Assembly (NCBI GenBank): GCA_932294295.1
Contig: OW028573.1
Coordinates: forward strand, 66,813,829 to 66,877,828
Origin: Alitta virens
Taxonomy: Eukaryota > Annelida > Polychaeta > Phyllodocida > Nereididae
Reading direction: 5' to 3'
Length of the DNA stretch: 64,000 bases
Part shown: positions 34,201 through 46,200 of the stretch, piece after piece
Layout of the letters: each line of letters starts with the position of its first letter
Position numbering within the stretch: position 1 is the first letter of the stretch
Program-made: the position numbers and the translations under genes
The notes under the pieces: model-generated
Seen by the model: the letters and a program-made list of their open reading frames with translations, nothing else
What the model was told of the DNA's origin: nothing
Databases searched by the model: none

Positions 34201-37200
34201 GTTCTTTTCGGTCACACTGCTTGAGGAATCGATCAAGAAGGCAATGTCCATGTCAGTGTTGCAATCTGTAATGTGATTTTGAATTAAATTTTCTTGTCTT
34301 ATCTTATCGTATCACCTACAGTGTTTTAAGTTTGAGGCAAGATTCTACGTGTTATATATAGCGTCAATCAGAATCTTTAATTTTAATAAGTTTTTACCAT
34401 CTTTGCATAAAGTAAGGCCACATTTTCTAGTCACATTGTAACGATAAGACAGATCCGTAGTGTTGGATGATCTTAATAGTATAATATCAATATCTGGTTC
34501 AAATAAATTAAAATGAACTGCATTTAACGTTGTAAATTGAATTAGTTTGGTTAAATACATTAGAGCTATAGAGGTGACTATAAGTACTCCTCTTCAGTCC
34601 TAAGACTGCCAACAGTCAGAGACTGACATAATGAGGGCATGACTGTCAGCAGGTGCGGGGGTTTGTCAGTAGTAGACTGTTACTCCCACAGATCTACAAA
34701 GGTACGCACTTCTTTCGCAGTGTTTCCCTGAGAAGCCATCAGCACATTCGCAGCGGTACGTGTTTCCCCGACTTGTGCACTTGCCATCGTGTTTACATGG
34801 GTTCTTGGCACACACATCAGCATCTGCAACACACATTAGCAACTTTTCAAAGTGAAATTCTGCTTGGTTAATACTTGGCAACAACATGGATCTGCTGGTT
34901 TGATTTTTGTTTAAATCCAGCAACAGATTCTATTAGCATCACACACCTTTTTACTGCACCATATGTCTGATTGAAAGAGATGTGAAACTGCGGAACTGGG
35001 TGCTACAACAGGAGAACTTAAAGTCGGGCCCAAAAGGCGATATATACTGAATTGAGCAGGATAATAACATTCACTTCCACTTTGCGAATATTTTCTCTAT
35101 AGTAAATAATCACAATTCATTACTTTCTGAGAATTCTAACTATTTTCTTTGATGTCTATCAAAAGTATTAGCATCCTTTTCTCACTTGGGATGATTTTAT
35201 TCGCAATTTAATTTGTCACATCTTACTCAAGTGACTGTTACCTCTTGGGCCCGACTGTACAAGCTATTGAAATATTTGTACTTTTAATCTACGATTATGA
35301 TTTGGAGTATTTCTTCTTTTATCTTGGATTTTTTCACTTAAAAACAAACCTCCGCAAATAGCAGACACCAAATCAGGCCCCACTTTGGACAGCTCATCAA
35401 AATCTTTGACCAGGAATGTGTTAGCTGCAGAAGGTTCACTGGAGATGGCATATATCTCTTCCAGATTTGCCAGACCAACTCCAATGGAGAATATATGGAT
35501 CCCTTCATCCTGAACTCTGTGGGCCTCTGGGATGGTTCTACCATTTCGTAGATTTGAAACACCATCTGTGATCATGATAGCATAATCTGGAACATCTTCC
35601 CTTGCACCCCTGAATTCTGTGAAGAAATACTCCCTGAGAAGTCGAAGAGCATCAGCAGTATAGGTGTCTCCATATTGATAAGGTGTTGTCAGGATGGCCC
35701 TTTTCACTTGATCTAGATGCTCGTATCTGTTCATGGGGAAACTGATGTGTGCCCTTGAGCTGAAGGTCATGAGGCCCACCCTAGTCCCTGCCCTGTGAAT
35801 ATTCATCTCCTCCACGATGCTCACGACAAAGTTAAGAAGTTTGGCAAAGTTTTCTCTTCCCACGCTGCCGGAGGAGTCCAGAGCGAAGACAAGGTCAGTT
35901 TTTGCATTGCAGCCTGGAAATATTACCAATGTTATTTGTTGCACAAATAATCGGCCATGTTGCTACAAGCACTAAGATAACAATGTTGTGACTGTCACAG
36001 AGTGGTTGTTATGTCACCAACCTCTTTCACAATTCCTTCCTGAGAACCCATGCCTGCACCGACAGAAATAGCCATGAGACAGGTCCACACACGAGCCTCC
36101 ATTTTGGCAGGGGTTACTGTCACACTGGTTGCCATCTGAAGTATCAAAACCAAACGAGTAAGAAATTGTTTTATGGGGCTTAATCCACTAGTTTCATGTT
36201 GATAGCTAGATTATTTCATGCAAGTCTCGCCCTGTAGGATACTTAAAATAAAAAGAGAAGGGAACAACATGGTATAAAACATACCTCTCAAAAAGAGAAA
36301 TGATAGACAAGACCAGCTAATACATACATAAAATCATATCTGTAGTATCCATGATTTTATATAAAGTAGAACAAAAGAACGAATGACAGGTTTTGTCACT
36401 TATAAATGACATTTTCTCCTTGTTTAAAACAAAGCAAGCTCATATTAACAAGTCTACATTGATTGTTATGGCAAATGCAAAGAGATTACTTCCAATATCG
36501 CTGTAGATTAGACTTCTAATAAGGATCTTCAGATCAAACTTTAGTTCCATATCACATTTCATATACCCACCATCACAGAGTCTTGCAACAATCCTGTCCA
36601 CCATATCATTGAGTCTACCAAGCTCAGGATTAAAAGGGTCCTCCACAGAATTGGTGTCTGAGACGAGGTTCTCCAGTTCTTCATTATCAGCCATAGAAAG
36701 GCCCACCCCTATGCCAAACACGTGGATGCCTTGCTCCTGTGCTTCATAGGCCAAGGGTTGGTTGAACTCTGAGAACACCATGCCCCCTGAAATTTCAAAA
36801 CACACATTATTTTCTGTCTTGTTTACACTAACTTGTGTATAACTAAGTGGGCAAATATGCATTCAGTTAGACTCTTTAATTGGATTTGGCCAAAGCACGT
36901 CTCTCCGCAGCAAAAAATATGTGAAAATAATCGTCCCACGACTTCTTGAATTATGTAAACTTGGTGCCTTGAATTATGTGCTTAATACATACTGCCCTAA
37001 AAATACAAGTCAAAATGGGCTCTTGTCCCTTGGGTTAAGTTTTTGCCACTCAACGACCGAAGCCATATTTTACCAACTCCAATTACAATGTCATATAGTT
37101 TGGATGTGGGACGCAATAAAGGAAAAATCTTTCCTCTTTATTTCGTTTTAACATGGATTGCTGATGTGTTATACAAATGTATCTTAGTTCCAGACCTTAC

Positions 37201-40200
37201 ATGTATTGATTTTAATAGATTAGGCTGCCGATATTTTGAGATGAGAAGGTTTGCAAAACTTATGAATTGAACAGTAACATTTCAACTTTGTGAGCATTCA
37301 TCCCTTTATGCTTTGTTTTGTAACTGCATTGTACTAACTATATGCAGTATTAAATGCACTTTTTGGTAAAGGAATACCCTCAAATAGCATTCCAAATCGA
37401 CCCAGCATCGTTTCCATATCTACATCGCCGACATCACGCCGACATTGGAACGATTCGGAATGCTATCGGGGACCTACCACTGTATACCTGTGATGAGGAT
37501 GGCAAAGTTGGCCACATCAGGCCTGTCTCCATTGTCTAACGTGAAGACCTCTTCTGACAGCATGGCCAGAGCCTCAGGCATATAAGGGTAGCTTCCATCA
37601 TAATAGAGGCTGTTGATGGTAGCGAAGATGTCATCCTTACTGGCTGGCTCTGACAGGTATCTGCAGTAATGAACATTTGATAACACTATTGCACTACTAT
37701 GGTATGAGTATGAGGCAGAATATTAATATACGGAGAGACACTGTGAAAGCAAATGGGAATGTTTTCAATGGTTGATTGTGACGTATGTAAATATCCAGTC
37801 AATCTATGTCAGTCAAGTACCACTGAATACTGTCCTTTTAGTAACTACAGTTATTTTCATAAAATACGGTTGACTCTATACAGCTGTAGCAACCTATTCC
37901 TGGCTGTAGCTATAACTGGCTAAAGCCAGCAGCTTCTGTCTACTCCTAGCTTATAGTCAGCTTACCGGAAAAATATAAACCTTGTCGAATGTAAGAAATT
38001 TATCTAATATATCATAAATATGTACTTTTAGATCCGGCTTTGAGTAGCCAGACAGTTCTGTTTAGTGGCAGGTAGCATCATATAGCAGAACTTGTCTTTC
38101 TTTATCTAGGTTCAATTTGACAGGCCTTTTTTACTGAAACTAATTGCACATACACCAAGCTTTTCATTTCGAAATTACAGTCAACTCAAAGTTAATACGC
38201 AAGCAGTAATAAAATTAAGTACATATGTGATGTAGCAAGCCAATTTAACTGAAGCAAGATTAACCTGTGCTATATGTACGTAGTGGCAGTAAGAAAATAA
38301 ACACATTTCATTGTTTCGACAACACAGAATTCCTGTTTGTATAATAGACCTTGGAAGCAACGTAAAAGATGTTTTATTTATCAGCAGTCTGCTACTGAGT
38401 GGCAGCAAAACACATCTATTTGATGGACCACTTGTGGAGTTAGATATTACAGGGATAGCAAGTCATATTGTTAGTAATTCATATTGTTAGACAGCAGTTA
38501 TGTTATGTGTTTCTTGCATATTGTCAGAATTGTCTGATTCGTTGTATGTAGTGTTTGTTTTGCACATGTTTGCTTCACTGCCAGCCAGTGATGATGGACA
38601 GAAACATATGGATTTGTTGAATAAAATCACTCGTCGTGGTAAGAAAACGTACACGCCAAAGAGAGGCACCCTGGAGTAAGCCAGAGGGAGGGAAGTTCCT
38701 CTGATGCCAGGCACATAGCAGCGCCCAGGTGGCAAAGATTAGAGCATCGTTTGAAAACATATGATGGGCACTAGTAAGTATTGTGCCTAGGTCTTACAAC
38801 AAGGTATTTTCATGTTGGCTGTGTAGATTCAAAAACCTATAATATTATAAGATGTCAGCATTTTACAGATAGCAAGAAAATGTGCAGTCATGTGCAACTG
38901 TAAAGTACTTAGTTTTTGAGTAACAGTTCACCACTTTTCTTGAAGTAAACCTGCTTGTACTTTTATTGTACTTCCACTATGTATGATTGTAGTCATCAAC
39001 AAACAAACATATTTTTGTTCATGTACACAAATCATCGCATCGTTTCAGTTGAATTATGAATCCTGTATCAACCTGGGCTAAATATACGTGTTTGAGAGGT
39101 ACCCTTGCTCTCATAACAACTTGTCTATGTATTTACCACTCAGTGTAGACTGCGTAGTGCTGTTAGTGTGGTATGTTTACCTCTCAACACGGGCTTCTCC
39201 GCTGAATGTCATGATACCCACTCTGGACTGGCCGTCGAACAGCTTCAGTTTCTCCACAATAGAAATGAGGAAAGCCTTCACCTTGTGGAAGCTGTCCTCC
39301 ACGATATAGGCAGAAGTGTCCACCAGGAACACCACGTCTGACTTGGCTTTGCATCCTAGATTTACCAAATTACAATAAAACGCTTTACTTATCTGCAACC
39401 AAAGATTAGATATGCTACATCAATTTGGATATGCAATATAAATTTCATATAAGTTATACAATTTATAAAGATTATAATATGAGCTCACTGATTTTTATTA
39501 TTATGAAAATAAACAAATAGCATGTGACGAAGCTTTGCATCCTAGATTTACCAAATTACAATAAAACGCTTTACTTATCTGCAACCAAAGATTAGATATG
39601 CTACATCAATTTGGATATGCAATATAAATTTCATATAAGTTATACAATTTATAAAGATTATAATATGAGCTCACTGATTTTTATTATTATGAAAATAAAC
39701 AAATAGCATGTGACGAAGGATAAGAGTCTCGTATATACAGTGGTACCTCACCAAAAAGACCACCCTTGTTGCGCATTTCACTGGTCATAATTACTTGTCA
39801 AGTGGTCTTAACACAGAGGTAAATACAACGGAAAGAATTTACTTGATCCAAAAACAAAAGTGCGCTCTTATTAGAGGGAACCACTGTGCAGTGTACATAC
39901 ACCATTAAATTAGTACATTTATAACAGCCTTATTCATTATACAATATTTGCCCAGGTTTATAGTTAGATTTTATAAGTTATAAAAGTAAAGTAGAAGACA
40001 TACATGTATCATACAATTGTACACTTGAATTTGGCTGCCTATTATTTATACACGTGCACCAAATGTACACTGTATGTCTTGTGCACCTGTGTGTATTTTA
40101 TCATTGGAAATTGAACTCCAAGGGCGTCACACTCACGTTTGTTGCAAGTCGTGCCCGAGTAACCAGGTTTACAGAAGCAGCTGAAGCCATAGATACGATC

Positions 40201-43200
40201 TTCACAGGTGCCCCCGTGCATACAAGGGTTGGATCTGCACTGGTCCTCATCTGCAATACCATCAACTCTTTGCTGTTACCTTTCAAAGTGAACACACAAA
40301 TACAACCACAATCGCTGCATTCCAACAACCCCAAAGACCCTCAGGCGAGACGCCTCATATTTACCCCAGAAAGAGACAACAAATATTTGACATAGTCAAC
40401 AAATATTTGACATAGTCAATACTGGAGAGCAGAAACCACAATGGAATTGGGATATAATGAGAAATGCCAACAACTCACACATTGGCATTTTGATAAATAG
40501 GGGTCAGAAGTTTATCTAGGAGAGTACTAGCGTTCTTTGTGTGATCATTGACACTTGATACATTCCAAAGAAATTGGGAATACTGTGCTCACCCATGAAG
40601 CACCTGTTACAACGATTACTCAAAAGGTGTAGTACTATTACTGCCAGAAATAGCATCCAGTCTTACCTTCAAGCAGGTAGTCCACGACTTCAGATGTGAT
40701 GTTAGATAGCTGATAGAAGCTTGGGGTGAAGAACACACCCCTGTCAGGGTCACCAGCCATGCCCCTGAGTTCGTGTTCTCCACCAACTGCAATTCCTATA
40801 GGGACAATCTGAATGCCCTCTCTACTGGCCATCATCACTTCCTTCATGGTACCTCGTGTCCGAACATTTTCAAGACCATCGGTCAGCAACACCGCGATGT
40901 TCCGCACTTCTGGTCGGTCACCCATCTCGGACAAAAACATCTTAGTCCGGACTACTTTAAGAGCATCCGAAGTAGCTGTGAACCCATAACTGTAGCCAAT
41001 GCTATCAATGGCACTTAGTACTCGAGCATTGTTATTGTGATCCAAGAGATTAAACTGAATGAAAGGACTTGAACCAAACTTCAGCGCACCAAATCGGTAA
41101 TCACAAGATTGCACATCGATGGACTTCACAATGTCCTTTATGAATGTTTTCATGTGTTGGAAGCTGTCCTCTCCAACACTGCCTGAGGAATCTAACATAA
41201 AGACAATATCAGCAGGTTCCTGGCAACTGTCTTCACAAGTCAAGCCAGTGTATTTCTCGGCACATTGACAAATGAAATGATCCATGGCATCAATACAAGT
41301 TCCTCCGTGCTTGCAAGGTCTTCTGGCACATGGGTCCTGTGCTGTCAATAAAATGGATACATTGAGTAAGAATTAGGTTAGAGTATCGCACTTACAACAT
41401 ATTTTATAGACTTGGAAACTAAACTCCAGAGTACGTCATTTGGATCCAGGACTCCCATTGGCTTAGGTAGTTCCTTGGCCAAGGGGAGTTCTGCATTGAC
41501 GTGATTTTTTATTTATTTTTTATTTCAAATATATTTCAAAAGGGTAGCCAGATCAGCCGAAGCTGTTTTACACCCGGGCCCTTTGCATAGATATCGATAA
41601 CAATTAAAACATTAACAATAATTATACACTAACAATAAAATACACAAACAATAAAATACAAAACAATAAAATACACAATAACCAAGTTATAGCACCAACA
41701 CTATCATTCACTCATGGGCTGCATTCTTGATATAATTTTTTAGCTGTACTTTAAATCTATTTAACGTTTAACATTTTATCTTTAATTTCAATATCTAAAA
41801 CTATATTATTTGTTAAATATTGAGGAGCCAGTCCATGAATACATTTAAATATAAGTAAGGTTTGGAAATAGAAAAATCGTTGTCGTACATTCATCCATCC
41901 TAAATTTCTAACTAAGTTAATACCTCTATGCTGTACATAGATGTCCTATCATATACGACTCCAACGGAGTTCAGTTTCAAAGTCTATGAAATATACTGTA
42001 AGGCATTTACTGATTATTGTATGCATGCATTGCTATATAACGTATATTATGAGTCCATCCCTTGCATTTGATTTACTTTTCTTGTTTATGTGGTGGTAGC
42101 ACAATAATTGGTGGATTGCAACAGCATGACGTAGTCGTAGTCGGGATCAAAATTTATTGGTGTATATTTTGGTATGACCGTATGAAGTCAGTCTGAGGGT
42201 AAGGTTAAATGAAAACAGTCATCACTCTGATTATATTGACTATAAATATTATCTTGTAGAAAAGATGCAAACTTTTAGAGTTATCTTACTCACCAGAGCA
42301 CAATGGCTGAAGCAATTCGGCTGCAAAACCTTTGAGGTCGTAGAAGTTATCAACCAGGTGCATGAATTTGGAGGAAGGACTACTGACCACTGAGGCCAGT
42401 TCTCTGGTGTCTGACAGACTGACCCCTACTCCAACGATTGCAATGCCTTGGCTGTGAGCCTGACGAGCTTCAGGAACTGTCCTGGCAGCATTGATGTTGG
42501 AAACTCCGTCTGTCAGCAAAATGGCAATGTCTGGAACTCCTTCCCTGTTTCCATTTTCAGGTCGGAACATCTGTGTTCTCATTCTGTACAATGCATCCGC
42601 TGTGTTTGTAGCTCCATATCTATACCTGGCAGTCTTCAAGTCGTCCAGAAGACTGGCTGTTGAGTTGTGTCTGAAACCAGAAATAGATGCACAGGTTAAG
42701 ATTCATAATCTTTGTTATGGAATTGAAATATCGCACATAACAGTGTAAGACTGTCGTATGAATTTACTAATGGTGCACCATGCAGATTTATGATAATAGT
42801 AGTTGTTAAACAGGAATTGTTTTGGTAATTTTGTTAGATACTAACCTGTTTAGCTGGAAAACAACTTGGCCATCACCACTGTAAATAAGCAATCCAACTC
42901 GATAATTGCCTGAATCTATCTTGAGAGGTTTCACAAATTCTGCAACAAATGCTTTAACTCTGTCGAAGTTATATTGTCCTACACTGCCTGAAGAATCCAG
43001 TATGAACACAATATCTCCTTTTCCGTGACATGCTGAAGAGAAATTGAAACAATTGACAGATTTAACCATGTCTCTCAGAGTTACCTTTTATAATGTGATA
43101 TACGAACTCCCGACTTACTTTTAATCGTATTGAATGGTACATCTGTTGCAGGAGGAACTGCACCCATGCCATTGATTACTTCATTATCTGTCCAAGTGGA

Positions 43201-46200
43201 GAGCTCATCATCGTCATCACCACCGCTGCCTGTGCTGCTTGAGGCTTTTCTGGCAACTTTAGGTTAATTGAATACTCTTTAATACAAGTTACACGGACTT
43301 TCATACCAACAGGTTATGTGGAAATTCGTACTCGCCAACAGATTACATTGGAACCTTGATCTTTATGCTTTAAGATCATTAATTATCAAAAATCACGTCA
43401 CCATTAAGACCACTTATTTTGTAACTAAGTTTACTCTTACCATTATAGTTACCTATCCATTAAGACTTGTAAAGTTTGCATCAAGGGTGGCCCTGATGGT
43501 AAGGTTCCAAGGCACAAGGAATCTCATACCAACAGGCGTTTCAACAGACTATGATACTGAGCAATTTTAATATTAATCTATGGTTTTTATATTTGATTTT
43601 GCAATTTGTACAAACCTTGGCAAATGCTGCGGGACACTCTGTTCTTAGTTTCTGTCAACTGGTCATACCCTTTTATGGAGATGAGATTCCTGTTGATTGG
43701 AGGGGTGACGATTTGACCCACTCTCTCCTCATCATCACCTTGGAGGTCAACCCCAATTGCCATGACATGGACCTTGTCCTCTGCCAGTCGTTGGGCTTCA
43801 TGTTCTGTCTGGCTGGTGTGGACGCTGGGAGTCCCGTCAGTGACAATGATCAAAACATTGGGAGCATCCGGTCGATCTCCGTTTCTGCGCTTCATGACAT
43901 TGTTCCTGACTTCTCGCAAGGCATCTCGAAGGCTCGATGTACCATAATGATAAGGAATGTTAAGGACCGCTTCCACCATTGTCCCTTTTCGGTTGAAGCG
44001 GTCAAGCAGGAAGTGGGTATGAACTTCTTGGCTGAAGCTGACCACAGCCACTCGGACATGTCCAGTGTCGATGTGCATCTCTTGGATGGTGTTACTGAGG
44101 AAGCGACGGACAATGTCAAAGTTTTCTTCTCCCACACTGCTGGAGGAGTCAATGAGAAAGATGACATCGACTGCGTGAGAGCAGTCAGTAAAGACTGGAA
44201 GGTCAGAGATGGAACTCCTGGAGGAGCCTGTTGGGTCATTAATGAGTACCACTGCAAAGAGAAGAACAGTCACTATGATAACTGACTAATTTTCAAAATA
44301 AAACTAAAAGAGCAGTCGTGGATGTTTGTTAGCTACTTGACATATACAATGCTAATGCAACTCTGAAATGTAATCCTATGTAAATTTAAATGTTATTCTA
44401 TGAAAATTAAACCTACTATCACAAATTTTTGCGAAGATCTGACGTCGCACAGATACAAGGTCATCAAAGGTGTTGACGAGGTGACGATTCTGCTCAGCAG
44501 GTGCAGTGGCAAGTGCCTGGATTTCAGGTGTGTCTCCAGTCAGGCCGATACCAATGACGAAAATATGGATGCCTGCTGAGTGGGTCAGAACTGCCTCTGG
44601 TATCGTTCTTTCTGCAGAATGAGATAAGTAATTACAGATCATGACATGTGCATCTTTTTTGATCGATATATTATGTTCTGTCTCACAACTTGTATACACA
44701 TGTACATGCTACTAAACCAAACTAGCTACATCTGTCTACTGAAAGCTATGATTTAAACACTATGATCACTGCCATTATATAATTAAGAGCTGTCACTTTG
44801 GCTTAAGTCACTGGCAATGGACGATGTAACTCGTCACAAGAGAATGATATATATATTTGTATATTCTACTAAATTTGTATAATTAATTAATTATATACAG
44901 TATTTTAAAAAAAATGTCATTGTTTTTATTGTATTTTTTTTTTAAATTACGATTCGAAGACCTCAATGGAAACATATCCTGCTGACTTAGCCCCCTATAT
45001 ATAGAATATATTCAATAAATAAATGAGCTTGATTCACTTGCCTGAATTGAGATTGGAAAGGCCATCTGTAATGATAATAGCAACATTTGGGACCTCTGGC
45101 CTGTCACCATTTGCTGGGTTAAACACCTGGGATCTGAGCACCCTCAGACCATCAGCCGTGTTGGTGCTGCCATAAACATAGGGTATTGACCTAATGGCCG
45201 CGAACATACGCGATTTGGTATTGTAGCGACTCAGGGGGAAGTTAATGGTCACTTCTGTACTGTAACACAAAACCATGAACATAATTTAACAAAAATCTAA
45301 AGCTTAACTTGATTTATGTCATATAGTCGGTTACCACACTGACTGGCTCTTCTGAAGGTCCTGGGTTCAATCCTGGGTCCGAGCATTCCTCAAGTTTTAA
45401 CTAGATGTGACATTAAAATGTGCATTTTTCTCGGTGTCTACAGTGGGGCAAGAATAATACCCCGTCCATGGGGTAAACGTATAACACTGTATGGTGTGAA
45501 CTCCAAGCCTGATCATATCAGCATTGAGTCATTGACATTGATATTTGCACACTTTTGCTCTTATTATAAGAAGACCTACCTAAATGTCATAAGGGACACT
45601 CTGACCATGCCATTGTCAATGTTGGCATCCTGAAGAAGTCCTACCACGAAGTTAAGGACCTTTCGGAAGTTGGCCACTCCAACACTGCTGGAAGAGTCCA
45701 GGATGAAAGCCAGGTCTGCCTTGGCACGACAGTCTGAAGGGTGGTGAAAAAGGTCAGTCATTTAACATGCTCTTGAAGACTTCCATGGCAAAGCCTTGCA
45801 TTTCACAAAGCAATAAATGGATAGTACAATGTACATAGTAAAATACAGATTACGAACCGACTGGCAATTCTGCAGATAAACTCCAAACATCTTGAATACC
45901 GGTTCCAAAGGCACCCGCATCTGAAGAGATTTATTTCATATCAACTCAATGTAGGGTCGAGTGAATATACAGCAATTTTGATAGAACATACAGTTAGTTT
46001 CATAAAATACGGTCGACTCTAGCTGTCTGTAGCGACCTGTACCTGGCTGTGGTCTAAACCTGCTAAAGCCAGCTGCTTCTGTCCACTTCTATAGCTAATA
46101 ATCAACTTACATCTATCACCAGATAAATATAAACCTTGGTAAATGTAAGAAATTAATCTAATATATCATAAATATGTACTTTTAGATCCACTTTTGAGTA

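Noticed and set aside
37474..37488. Stop just after 'AILIT' as evidence that VWA6 is a pseudogene
   Set aside because: The stop is read from the intron. A GTATAC donor in phase 1 joins cleanly to exon 15, restoring the frame.
43551..44285. Plus-strand open frame of 244 codons
   Set aside because: Exactly antisense to VWA3 (exon 7). The minus-strand frame has a domain and splice sites; this one has none.
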